Part shown: piece after piece, positions 1-7,517 of the stretch
Layout: each line of letters begins with the position of its first letter
Position numbering within the stretch: position 1 is the stretch's first letter
Made by a program: the position numbers and the translations under genes
Origin: an uncultured Chitinophaga sp.
Lineage (GTDB): Bacteria; Bacteroidota; Bacteroidia; Cytophagales; Cyclobacteriaceae
NCBI GenBank assembly: GCA_902168205.1
Contig: CABHOK010000014.1
Span: forward strand, 744,001-808,000
Direction of reading: 5' to 3'
Length of the DNA stretch: 64,000 nt
The notes under the pieces: generated by a model
What the model was told of the DNA's origin: nothing
Database searches by the model: none
Seen by the model: only the letters and a program-made list of their open reading frames with translations

Positions 1-456
1 GATCTGCCCCGCGTGCTCGAATTGATTAAAGAGCTTGCCGAGTATGAGCGTGCCCCGCATGAAGTAATCAATACGGTTGAGCTGATGGAATTCGATGGTT
101 TTGGCCCCAACCCGGTGTATGGTTTCTTTGTTGCAGAAAATGAAAATGGAATTATAGGGTTATCGCTGTATTACTGGCGTTACTCCACGTGGAAAGGCAA
201 GCGCCTATACCTGGAAGATATCATTGTAACGGAAGCCGAACGAGGGAAAGGCATTGGTAAGGTATTGTTCGATCGCACCATGCAACATTCGCTGGAGCAG
301 AATTGTTCGGGTATGATGTGGCAGGTGCTTGACTGGAACGATCCCGCTATAAATTTCTATAAAAAGTACGGAACCAGGTTCGACAACGAATGGATTAACT
401 GTACACTGGAACGCGACCAGATCGCGAAATACGTTTCAGGCCAGGCAAAACTTTAG
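1..456 (+). CDS. GNAT family N-acetyltransferase (5' end cut by window)
   Basis: Acetyl-CoA-dependent N-acetyltransferase of the GNAT fold; the substrate is not evident. The reading frame is open to base 1 (codons for D-L-P-R-V), and the family normally has about ten more residues before this point, so the GTG at 13 is probably internal and the true start lies outside the window. The acetyl-CoA loop reads RGKGIGK, the family's R/Q-x-x-G-x-G/A pattern, followed by helix residues and a late aromatic stretch (INFYKKYG). The ending, with FDNEWINCTLER, matches the diamine/thialysine-acetyltransferase-like subgroup, but I would not assign a substrate. It is followed 92 bases later by a same-strand secreted-protein gene that looks unrelated. 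Confidence 0.88.
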   Translation, partial: DLPRVLELIKELAEYERAPHEVINTVELMEFDGFGPNPVYGFFVAENENGIIGLSLYYWRYSTWKGKRLYLEDIIVTEAERGKGIGKVLFDRTMQHSLEQNCSGMMWQVLDWNDPAINFYKKYGTRFDNEWINCTLERDQIAKYVSGQAKL

Positions 457-548
457 CCTAAGTATAAATTTACATCTGGTAAGTTTTTTATAGTTTTTGA
501 AGGGTGTTGTGGTGATGGGTTCGTCATCTTTGAGTTAAAATTAAAACC

Positions 549-929
549 ATGAAAAACCTGCGACTACTCATGCTCGTGCTGTTTGCTGTTACTGCGCTTT
601 CAACTGCGGATGTAATGGCTCAGGGAAAGAGCAAGAAAAAACAAAAGAATGAAAAGAAAGGTGGAGGTCCTCCGCCTTGGGCACCGGCTCACGGGTATCG
701 TGCTAAAACCCGTTATGTATATTTTCAGGATTACCCGGTATATTATGACAACGATCGTGGAGTATATATATCGATGTCAGGGAAGAACTGGTCGATATCA
801 GCCAAATTACCCGATATACTAAAGGGTGTTGATCTGTTTGCCACTCCGAAAATTGATCTTGATTTTAGTGGAGACAAGCCTCAGGAACTGTTTGATGAGC
901 ATAAATCGAAGTATCCGGGTAAAAAATAA
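549..929 (+). CDS. Small secreted/periplasmic hypothetical protein
   Basis: A 126-residue protein of unknown function. Residues 1-24 form a clear signal peptide (basic start, hydrophobic core, cleavage after VMA or AQ). Then comes a lysine-rich low-complexity stretch (GKSKKKQKNEKKGGGPPP) and a compact domain of about 75 residues with YVYFQDYPVYYDNDRGVY and a later ISMSGKNWSIS segment. Tyr-rich exported proteins of this kind are common in Cytophagales and often annotated only as hypothetical. The basic linker suggests contact with anionic surfaces, which is inference. The gene stands alone and is followed by a strong hairpin terminator. Confidence 0.75.
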   Translation: MKNLRLLMLVLFAVTALSTADVMAQGKSKKKQKNEKKGGGPPPWAPAHGYRAKTRYVYFQDYPVYYDNDRGVYISMSGKNWSISAKLPDILKGVDLFATPKIDLDFSGDKPQELFDEHKSKYPGKK

Positions 930-951
930 CGCATATAGCGCCCCACGAGGA

Positions 952-990
952 AGCAATCTCCCTGATTGTATACAGGGAGATCGCTTTTTA
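952..990 (+). terminator. Rho-independent-type terminator
   Basis: Arms AGCAATCTCCCTG (952-964) and CAGGGAGATCGCT (973-985) pair with one mismatch around an 8-base loop, followed by a T run. It sits 22 bases after the stop of the secreted-protein gene and is likely its terminator. Confidence 0.85.
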
Positions 991-1088
991 TACCCACAAC
1001 AGGACGGGCTCAATAATCCCCGAAAGAATTATAAAATGTTGTATAGCTGATCTGGTAAACAATTTTCGAATCTTGCAATTTTCCAATT

Positions 1089-1370
1089 CTAGGCTTCGAC
1101 ATCTACAATCGCCCAGACCGGAATAAACTTACCGCCCTTCACCTCAACATAGTTGTCAGCAAAGTCAACAAGGTTCGAGAAGGTTTCTATTACTTCACCA
1201 TCTTCCAATTGCATGATCAATCCAACATCCTGGTGTTCGAGGTTGCTGATCATAACTGCTTTCACAAGTTTGTGTGCACGAAGGACTTTTTGTTCTTCAT
1301 CACGCAATACATCCTGATGCGTAAAATGCACCATCGGAATTTCTTCGGGACTAATCTTCCTGACGTTCAT
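1089..1370 (-). CDS. Hypothetical protein, 93 aa
   Basis: Small soluble protein without a signal peptide or membrane segment. It is mildly acidic and seems to consist of alternating beta strands (KAVMISNLEH, VGLIMQLEDGEVIETFSNLVDF, FIPVWAIVDVEA). I do not recognise a named family. It lies 70 bases downstream of the DUF4286 gene on the same strand, so the two may be co-transcribed. The GC level and codon use match its neighbours, and there is no sign of decay. Confidence 0.65.
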   Translation of the reverse strand: MNVRKISPEEIPMVHFTHQDVLRDEEQKVLRAHKLVKAVMISNLEHQDVGLIMQLEDGEVIETFSNLVDFADNYVEVKGGKFIPVWAIVDVEA

Positions 1371-1440
1371 ATATCTGAAATGTTATTAAGATCAAGACAT
1401 AACAGGATGTTGTATAAACAAAAGCAAAAAATCTTTTGTT

Positions 1441-1743
1441 TCAGACCTCTTCGAGAAGCGTACGGAAGGCAACGTGCCGATCTTTGAACCGTTTCTGAAA
1501 TTCTTTATTCAGCTCCGGTTCAACTTTCTCCACAAAGTTTACCACTTCCTGAATATCGGCAGCGAAATACTGAACACTATAGGAAACTGATCCGTCTTCC
1601 TGGTCGTGCAGTACTTTGTACATCTTCCAATCTGTAAACATCTCTGTTTTCATTACCACGGGGATATACTGTTGTTTCATCCAGTCTATCCACTCTTGTT
1701 CAATTTCCTTGTCGATACCGACTGTTACGTTGTATAGTAGCAT
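1441..1743 (-). CDS. DUF4286 family protein
   Basis: A 100-residue cytosolic protein that matches the Bacteroidota family DUF4286. The diagnostic start is MLLYNVTVGIDKEIEQEW followed by WMKQQYIPVVMKTEMF, then YSVQYFAADIQEVVNF and a lysine-rich C-terminal helix with RHVAFRTLLEEV. The fold is probably a ferredoxin-like alpha/beta dimer (as in ABM or EthD-like proteins), but no reaction is known to me. Length is normal for the family. A same-strand hypothetical gene follows 70 bases downstream; the upstream side is a 220-base repeat-bearing spacer. Confidence 0.85.
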   Translation of the reverse strand: MLLYNVTVGIDKEIEQEWIDWMKQQYIPVVMKTEMFTDWKMYKVLHDQEDGSVSYSVQYFAADIQEVVNFVEKVEPELNKEFQKRFKDRHVAFRTLLEEV

Positions 1744-1761
1744 GCCGCAAGATACTGAAAT

Positions 1762-1797
1762 AGCTGCGAGCTTTTAGCTGCGGGAAGAAAAGCTGCG
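1762..1797. repeat. Three close copies of AGCTGCG in a repeat-bearing spacer
   Basis: AGCTGCG occurs at 1762-1768, 1776-1782 and 1791-1797, spaced 14 and 15 bases. Related CTAGC/AGCTA words recur to the end of the spacer (for example the AGCTAG words at 1962-1980). The whole 1744-1963 spacer has no plausible reading frame. Confidence 0.5.
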
Positions 1798-1963
1798 AGC
1801 TACCAGCTACCAGTTGCTAGCGGTGTGCGTGTGAGATGGTGTGCCATGCAGCGCTATATATCTGGCTTCTGGCTACAAAGTACTGTGTGTCCGTGGCCTG
1901 ATGGGGTGTATATATCAGCCAAACACACTCGTCACTCAGGCTCACACGTCTTGCACATGGTAG

Positions 1964-3037
1964 CTAGTAGCTAGAAGCTATTTTCATCAGTATCTTCTCA
2001 TCTCCTGTCAGGTCTGCTTTGCCATCGGGTTCTTCTATCGTGTCGAGTTCATCGAGGTAGCGTTTCAGGTTGCGGTCTTCGTATAGTTTTACCAATGCAG
2101 GGTGTACATAGTATTTGCGACAGATCATCCGCGTGTTGCCTAGTTTTTTACTTACAGCATCGAGTGCCTGTAAAATATTCTTTTTGCATTCGCTGTCTGT
2201 CGTTACATCTCCCAGCGATTTCAGTTCGCGAAGAAAGTGTAATGAGCCTGCCCACGTTCTGAAATCTTTGGCGGTAAAGTCAAATCCGGTTGCATCATGA
2301 ATATAACTATTTACCATTCCAGAATCAATAGATTTTCGTATTCCGTTAGCATCGTAATACTGAAAAAGTTCTTTGCCTGGTATTTCGCGACATTGCTTTA
2401 CAATATTGGCCAGTCGCTTGTTTTTTATTGATATACGCTGAAAAATTCCTTTCTTCCCTTTGAATGAGAATTCAAGTTTACTGCCATCAATCGCAACATG
2501 TTTATCTTTTAGCGTTGTAAGTCCATACGAACCGTACAGTTTTTCATATCCTTCATTACCCACGCGTATATAGGTGCGCTCCATCAACGCGATTACCGTG
2601 GCTATAACTCTTTCTTCGCAAAGTGTCTTTTTGTTCAGATCACCTTCCACTTTCAGGCGCAATGCCGGTAATGCTTTACCAAACTCGTATAGTCTGTGAA
2701 ATTTAGTTTCGTTTCGGAGCGCTGTCCACAATGCATGATAACGATATTGTTTGCGACTACGAAGGTCGTAACCTGTAGCTTGTATGTGGCCGGTTTCATC
2801 AGCGCAGATCCACACGCTTGACCATGACGGTGGTATAGCGAGTTTCTTTATACGCTCCAGGTCTTTTTTATTGCGTACCGGCTTTTGATCCAGCAAATAG
2901 GTATAGCCTGTACCCTTGCGCATACGCACTATACCCGGACTGTTATCGCTCACATATTTTAATGCTATAGCTTTAGCGGCCCGCTCGTAGTTACGGTTTA
3001 TGCGTATAAACTCCTTATGCGTTAAGGCGATATTCAA
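1964..3037 (-). CDS. DNA topoisomerase IB (poxvirus/bacterial type)
   Basis: Relaxes supercoiled DNA by transient 3'-phosphotyrosyl nicking of one strand, without ATP. An N-terminal domain (about residues 20-100, with IPPSWSSVWI and ATGYDLRSRKQYRYH) is followed by the catalytic domain. There I see the CEERVIATVIALMERTYIRVGN block with R143, a lysine pair at 177/179, AKDFRTW near 256-261 with R260, and the late CRKYYVHP motif in which Y310 is the expected nucleophile. Length (357 aa) is normal for bacterial topoisomerase IB. These enzymes are accessory in bacteria and patchily spread. It is transcribed away from a hairpin terminator that ends the YciE-like gene, so it probably has its own promoter. 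Confidence 0.93.
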   Translation of the reverse strand: MNIALTHKEFIRINRNYERAAKAIALKYVSDNSPGIVRMRKGTGYTYLLDQKPVRNKKDLERIKKLAIPPSWSSVWICADETGHIQATGYDLRSRKQYRYHALWTALRNETKFHRLYEFGKALPALRLKVEGDLNKKTLCEERVIATVIALMERTYIRVGNEGYEKLYGSYGLTTLKDKHVAIDGSKLEFSFKGKKGIFQRISIKNKRLANIVKQCREIPGKELFQYYDANGIRKSIDSGMVNSYIHDATGFDFTAKDFRTWAGSLHFLRELKSLGDVTTDSECKKNILQALDAVSKKLGNTRMICRKYYVHPALVKLYEDRNLKRYLDELDTIEEPDGKADLTGDEKILMKIASSY

Positions 3038-3051
3038 GGCAGTAAATGTTT

Positions 3052-3085
3052 GTAATAAAAAAGTCAGGACGTTACATCCTGACTT
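3052..3085 (-). terminator. Terminator after the YciE/YciF-like gene
   Basis: AAGTCAGGA (3061-3069) and TCCTGACTT (3077-3085) form a perfect 9-bp stem with a 7-base loop. Read on the minus strand it is followed by a T-rich tract (complement of the A run 3057-3062), and it lies 24 bases past the stop of the ferritin-like gene. Confidence 0.85.
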
Positions 3086-3108
3086 CTGGTTGTAAGGGGA
3101 TGGGATCC

Positions 3109-3645
3109 TTATTCCTGCTCAGCAGCTTCGTTAATGTCAGCTTCCGCCAGCGATGTGAGAAGTTCATCAGCCTGCTTTTCTTCATTCAGTGTCTGACCAA
3201 GTATCTGTTTGATATCATCGCGTCCCATGGTTTTGGCAAGCTGTGCCAAACCACCATAGGTAGCGATTTCGTAGTGCTCAACTTTCTGGGCTGCCAGGAT
3301 CAGACCTACATCGCGTGTAGAAGAACCTTTCTCTGTTTCCGAAATTATATCTTCACCTTCTTTGATCAGGCCTTCCATTGCTTCGCATTTTTTTGCCTGT
3401 GGTTTTTTGTCCAACAGTTCAAATACTTTTTCAACGCGTGCAACGTGTTCCTGAGTAACGGTGAGGTGATCTGCAAATGCACTGGCAAGCTCTTCGGATG
3501 TTGCTGCTTTCTGCATTTTCGCCAATGCTTTTGTCAGGTGTTTCTCTGCCCAATAAATGTCTTTCAGGCTGTCGATAAAAAATTCTTCTAATTCAGAAGC
3601 GCTCTCCTTGGAAGACGCTCTTCTGGTGCTCGTTGCTTTTTCCAT
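3109..3645 (-). CDS. YciE/YciF ferritin-like family protein (DUF892)
   Basis: Four-helix-bundle diiron protein of the YciE/YciF family, tied to stress responses in enterobacteria. After a disordered S/T/K-rich start (residues 1-17), the helices carry E34 (YWAEKHL), E66-H67 (QEHVARVE), E123-H124-E126 (KVEHYEIATYG) and E155/E156 (NEEKQADELL), a pattern suited to two metal ions. The C-terminus is short and acidic. Length of 178 aa is normal with a slightly long N-terminal tail. Expected role: iron or peroxide handling under stress. Neighbours are a topoisomerase and the Mla operon, with terminators separating it, so it is probably monocistronic. Confidence 0.92.
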   Translation of the reverse strand: MEKATSTRRASSKESASELEEFFIDSLKDIYWAEKHLTKALAKMQKAATSEELASAFADHLTVTQEHVARVEKVFELLDKKPQAKKCEAMEGLIKEGEDIISETEKGSSTRDVGLILAAQKVEHYEIATYGGLAQLAKTMGRDDIKQILGQTLNEEKQADELLTSLAEADINEAAEQE

Positions 3646-3757
3646 GGTACTAGGGTTTTTAATTGTTAATCTGAATTCTCACTTCGATATAAATAAAACT
3701 CTGTGCCGTTGTTCCTGCTATACTTTGCTCTATTCTTGTGGATGTTTATACCCGGGA

Positions 3758-4765
3758 CTATATACCGCTTGGTGAAGGAGGTGCTGATTTTACGCGTTCC
3801 TTTTCTTCAGCCTTGCGCTTCTTTTTGAAATAGCCGCGCAGCAGAAAATTATGTTGCATCGCTTCCATATTCTCATCGAGTTTATTCGATGCGCTTTCTG
3901 CGTTGATCAATGTATTCTCCATGCGTTGTGCAAAAGTTGTATCGGCCAGAAGAAGACCAAGAGCATTGTCGTTGCTATTTACTTTGGCTACTACATCTTT
4001 CAGATCTTCAGCAATCTTTGCAGTGTTAGCTGAAACTTTTTTTACATTAACCAATGCGGCATCAAATGTACCGGCCATGGTGGTGTCGTATAGCAAGCGA
4101 TTGATAACGCCATCGCCATTCTTCATTTGGTATACCAGTCCGTTTAATTCGGCTGTAGCACGATTCATATTGTTGCCGGCGAGGCGAAGATTGGTTACGG
4201 TGCTACGGAGATCTTGAGCAAAAGCACCATCATTTAAAAGTTCGCCCACCAGACCTTGTCCGTTCTTGACTTTTTGTGAGATCGCTTGCAGATCGCTGGT
4301 TAACGTCTTTGTGTTCTGGCCTACATCTTTGGCTATATTAATAAGCTCTTGTGTATCTGTGGGCGATGCGGCATTTATAGTATCATTATCCGTAATGTGG
4401 TTCGCAGCATTACCAGGACGTACAACAACTATTTTGTTTCCTACCAAACCATCGGACCCTATATATGCCGTTGCATTCTTCGTGATGAACTCATTCTGCC
4501 GTTCTTTCAATTGAAGTTGTACAACAACTTTACCTTCCGATACGATTCGTACATCTTTTACCGTACCGATCTTTACTCCCGAGAGCCAAACATTGTCGCC
4601 TTCCTTAAGGCCTTCTACATTTTTAAAAATTGATACAATGGTAAAAGTTCTGCTGAATATACTGTTCTCACTTCCGATGAAAAAGACAGTAGCGATAAAG
4701 ATTGCCAACCCTGCCAGTACAAACACACCAAGTTTTATATCCTGACTGATTTCTTTCGTTTTCAT
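3758..4765 (-). CDS. MlaD-type MCE-domain substrate-binding protein
   Basis: Periplasmic, membrane-anchored lipid-binding subunit of a phospholipid ABC transporter. One transmembrane helix (about residues 12-31) is followed by a single MCE domain (about 38-120, with the typical KIGTVKDVRI and IGSDGLVGNKIV). A long helical, coiled-coil-like region rich in N, A and L runs to about residue 300, and the tail is basic and proline-rich. At 335 aa it is longer than E. coli MlaD because of the C-terminal helices, usual in Bacteroidota. It is the last gene of a three-gene operon, 5 bases after the ATPase. Role in outer-membrane lipid asymmetry is inferred from the family. Confidence 0.92.
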   Translation of the reverse strand: MKTKEISQDIKLGVFVLAGLAIFIATVFFIGSENSIFSRTFTIVSIFKNVEGLKEGDNVWLSGVKIGTVKDVRIVSEGKVVVQLQLKERQNEFITKNATAYIGSDGLVGNKIVVVRPGNAANHITDNDTINAASPTDTQELINIAKDVGQNTKTLTSDLQAISQKVKNGQGLVGELLNDGAFAQDLRSTVTNLRLAGNNMNRATAELNGLVYQMKNGDGVINRLLYDTTMAGTFDAALVNVKKVSANTAKIAEDLKDVVAKVNSNDNALGLLLADTTFAQRMENTLINAESASNKLDENMEAMQHNFLLRGYFKKKRKAEEKERVKSAPPSPSGI

Positions 4766-4770
4766 ATTTG

Positions 4771-5556
4771 CTAATAGTTAAAGAATGGTTCTAGTTCCGG
4801 ATCGGTCGTTTGCCTGATCTCGTCAAACGTACCTTCATATTTACTATAGCCTCCTACCAGGGCTATAACACGATCGGCCGTGTGTCGCGCACTGCTGATA
4901 TCGTGCGTGATGATGATGGAGGACGTTTTATACTTGTCGCGTACCTTTACGATCAATTCGTTGATCTCGATAGAAGTTATCGGGTCAAGTCCTGCAGTAG
5001 GTTCATCGTACAGCATGATCTTCGGCTTCAGTATAAGCGTACGTGCTATACCAATGCGTTTCTTCATACCACCTGAAAGTTCTGCCGGCATTTTGTTGAT
5101 GGCATCCTCCAGGCCTACATCTTCCAGTGCTTCCACTACGCGTGCTTCAAGTTCTTTTGTATCAGATATTCCCAGGTTCCGCTTCAGCGGAAACTCCAGG
5201 TTTTCGCGCACCGTCATGGAATCATATAGTGCACTTCCCTGAAATGAAAACCCTACCTGCAGCCGCAGTTCATTCATTTCTTTTTCATTCAGCTTCAGTA
5301 CATCGTAGTGGAGTATATGAATGGAGCCGCTATCGGGTTTGATAAGCCCCACCATACATTTAATGAGTACAGATTTACCAGTGCCCGATCGGCCGAGTAT
5401 AACCAGGTTCTCGCTCGCATGCAGGTCGAGATTTACATCGCGCAGCACATGCGTGTCTCCAAATGATTTTTTCAGGTGCTGTATGCGCACTACAACATCG
5501 GATGCTGATGCAACTTCTTTTTCGGTTATAGATGTCGTTACCGTGTCCTGTCTCAT
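4771..5556 (-). CDS. MlaF-type ABC transporter ATP-binding protein
   Basis: Energises lipid transport by the Mla-type complex at the inner membrane. Walker A GRSGTGKS at residues 55-62, Q-loop Q106, signature LSGGMKKR at 160-167, Walker B IMLYDEP at 180-186 followed by TAGLDP, and switch histidine H218. The GMKKR form of the signature is typical of MlaF/Mkl ATPases. It overlaps the permease gene by 4 bases and precedes the MCE gene by 5, so the three are translationally coupled. A 20-residue non-conserved N-terminal extension precedes the ATPase fold. Confidence 0.95.
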   Translation of the reverse strand: MRQDTVTTSITEKEVASASDVVVRIQHLKKSFGDTHVLRDVNLDLHASENLVILGRSGTGKSVLIKCMVGLIKPDSGSIHILHYDVLKLNEKEMNELRLQVGFSFQGSALYDSMTVRENLEFPLKRNLGISDTKELEARVVEALEDVGLEDAINKMPAELSGGMKKRIGIARTLILKPKIMLYDEPTAGLDPITSIEINELIVKVRDKYKTSSIIITHDISSARHTADRVIALVGGYSKYEGTFDEIRQTTDPELEPFFNY

Positions 5557-6308
5557 CGTCTGAAAAGATTAATGAACTGAAGACTCAACAAGTCAATAAC
5601 AAAGATCAGGATCATGGACGCCACCACTGCTGTGTTGGCTGCTTTCCCTACACCGGCAGTGCCGCGTTCGGCATGGTAGCCGGCATAACATGCTACAACA
5701 CCTATAGCAAAGCCAAAGAAGGCTGCTTTAATAAGGGAAGAAAATATATCTACATAGGTTATGGATACGGCTACATCATTAAAGTATAATTGAAAGCTTG
5801 AGTTGTTTATGAAATTTACCGTAAGAAAAGACCCCAGTAGCGCTGTTGTATCAGCAAACACCACCAGGAAGGGCAGCATTAATGTAGCGGCCGTAACACG
5901 ACTTGCCACTAAATAAGAGAATGGCCGGGTGCCCGATACTTCCATAGCATCGATCTGTTCTGTTACCCGCATGCTGCCTAACTCTGCTCCCATGTTCGAT
6001 CCCAATTTCCCCGCACAGATCAATCCTGTAATAAGCGGGCCTAATGAACGCACCACAGCCTGCGATACAAGCGAAGGCAACCACGACTCTGCACCAAAAG
6101 AAGATAATGAAGGTCGCGATTGTCGTGTAAACACTATACCTGCCAGAAAAGAAGTAAATATGATCAGAAACAAAGAGCGATTGCCCACTACAAAGCACTG
6201 CCGCAATGTTTCTTTCCAGTCGTAAGGAGGTAAAAAAACTTCGCGCACAACGCTCATTGTAAAACGATAAACCTCCGCCAGATTTACCAGGAATCCTTTG
6301 ATCTTCAT
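5553..6308 (-). CDS. MlaE-type ABC transporter permease
   Basis: Inner-membrane permease of the MlaE family (251 aa, five or six hydrophobic segments). Family hallmarks seen: an amphipathic N-terminal segment (LAEVYRFTMSVVREVF), the conserved ICAGKLGSNMGAELGSMRVTE region with EQIDAMEVSG near the middle (residues about 120-150), and a C-terminal segment with GYHAERGTAGVGKAANTAVV. First gene of the operon permease - ATPase - MCE protein. The periplasmic and outer-membrane partners (MlaC, MlaA, MlaB) are not adjacent, as is common in this phylum. Confidence 0.95.
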   Translation of the reverse strand: MKIKGFLVNLAEVYRFTMSVVREVFLPPYDWKETLRQCFVVGNRSLFLIIFTSFLAGIVFTRQSRPSLSSFGAESWLPSLVSQAVVRSLGPLITGLICAGKLGSNMGAELGSMRVTEQIDAMEVSGTRPFSYLVASRVTAATLMLPFLVVFADTTALLGSFLTVNFINNSSFQLYFNDVAVSITYVDIFSSLIKAAFFGFAIGVVACYAGYHAERGTAGVGKAANTAVVASMILIFVIDLLSLQFINLFRR

Positions 6309-6530
6309 GCTATATATTAAATGATTTAAGTAGTGGAATTGTAAAAGTTGTGCCCCAAATACACAGGGTAACTTTGCAAAGGATGATGTATAATAAAATC
6401 TACAATTGGGTAAACGGAAGGTATATATTTTAGGCAGATACTATATTAAAGTAAGTTTTTCCCCACTTGCAAACGGACCGATGGCAAGCTTTTTTATCCC
6501 GGTGTATGTATAATCTTAACAACAAACATT

Positions 6531-6677
6531 ATGAGATCACTATTGTATTTAATTGCCGTGATATTAATTATCGGGTGGTTGCTGGGCGTATTTGTATATA
6601 GCGCTACCGGATTGATTCACATTCTGATTGTATTGGCGGTCCTTTCTTTATTGCTAGGTGTAATCAGGAGGGCCTGA
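6531..6677 (+). CDS. lmo0937-like small membrane protein (48 aa)
   Basis: A short gene encoding 48 residues: MRSLLYLIAVILIIGW, then VYSATGLIHILIVLAVLSLL and a basic end (IRRA). Two hydrophobic helices separated by a short SATG turn match the lmo0937 family of tiny membrane proteins, widespread in stress-associated neighbourhoods of soil bacteria. It lies 34 bases upstream of the glycine-zipper OmpA lipoprotein on the same strand, and the two are likely co-expressed. Function unknown; small size and context suggest an envelope stress role (inference). Confidence 0.8.
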   Translation: MRSLLYLIAVILIIGWLLGVFVYSATGLIHILIVLAVLSLLLGVIRRA

Positions 6678-6711
6678 CGTAATTGTAAAGTATAAAACAA
6701 ACAAATTCATT

Positions 6712-7410
6712 ATGAACAAAGTCAAAAGCAGCGTTCTAGGAAAAGTATCTGTATTGTTTATGCTGGTAGCAATGAGCATGCAGATATTGATGGGATGTAA
6801 TGCAACCAATACCACGAAAGGTGGCGCTATTGGTGCAGGAGCCGGAGGCGCTATTGGCGGAGTTATCGGATCGCGATCTGGTAATACAGCAGTAGGTGCT
6901 ATTATAGGAGCTACCGTAGGCGGAGCTGCCGGGGCGTTGATTGGACGCCAGATGGATAAACAGGCAGAAGAACTTAAACGCGACCTTGAAGGCGCAACGG
7001 TAGAACGTGTGGGTGAAGGTATAAAGATAACATTTAACTCAGGCTTGCTGTTTAATGTTAACTCTTCGCAGCTAAGTCCTACAACACAGCAGAACCTGCG
7101 CGAGCTGGCAGGCACACTGAATAAATATGAAGACACGAACATTCTGATTGAAGGCCATACTGATAATACAGGTTCGGATGATCACAACCAGAAGCTCTCG
7201 GAAGAAAGGGCAAAATCGGTTGCTTCATTTCTCGGTGCGCAAAATGTAAAGAACAGTCGTATTACCACAACTGGCTATGGCGAGTCACAACCGGTTGCTG
7301 ATAATAACTCTGATTCAGGACGCGACCAGAACAGACGCGTAGAGGTGGCAATCTATGCCAATAAGAAAATGAAGAAGTGGGCAGAAAAGAATGAGGCAGG
7401 TAATTCATAA
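6712..7410 (+). CDS. Glycine-zipper OmpA-family lipoprotein
   Basis: Outer-membrane lipoprotein that should bind peptidoglycan. Signal peptide with lipobox LMGC (acylated C29), a glycine-zipper segment at about residues 37-79 (GAGAGGAIGGVIG and GGAAGALIG), a short helical linker, then an OmpA-like domain at about 108-217 with GHTDNTG (148-154), LSEERAKSV and DQNRRVEVAI, the residues that hold diaminopimelate. Related to the YiaD/Pal-like group. The C-terminus is basic and hydrophilic. Length of 232 aa is usual. It follows the lmo0937-like gene closely. Confidence 0.93.
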   Translation: MNKVKSSVLGKVSVLFMLVAMSMQILMGCNATNTTKGGAIGAGAGGAIGGVIGSRSGNTAVGAIIGATVGGAAGALIGRQMDKQAEELKRDLEGATVERVGEGIKITFNSGLLFNVNSSQLSPTTQQNLRELAGTLNKYEDTNILIEGHTDNTGSDDHNQKLSEERAKSVASFLGAQNVKNSRITTTGYGESQPVADNNSDSGRDQNRRVEVAIYANKKMKKWAEKNEAGNS

Positions 7411-7517
7411 CAACAGCCACTATATATATACATCTCTCAGCCGGCATGGAAGTTTCGAACATATTTTTCGTAACTTCTGTGCGGCTGCAGGGAAGAAGAC
7501 CGAAAGCACCCTAGTGA

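Noticed and set aside
6482-6500. TGGCA-rich stretch as a sigma-54 promoter upstream of the lmo0937-like gene
   Set aside because: The -12 TTGC element is not present at the right spacing.
6654-7142. 162-aa minus-strand frame opposite the OmpA lipoprotein gene
   Set aside because: It lies opposite a well supported gene and its protein is Pro/Ala-rich with no domain; it is an antisense shadow.
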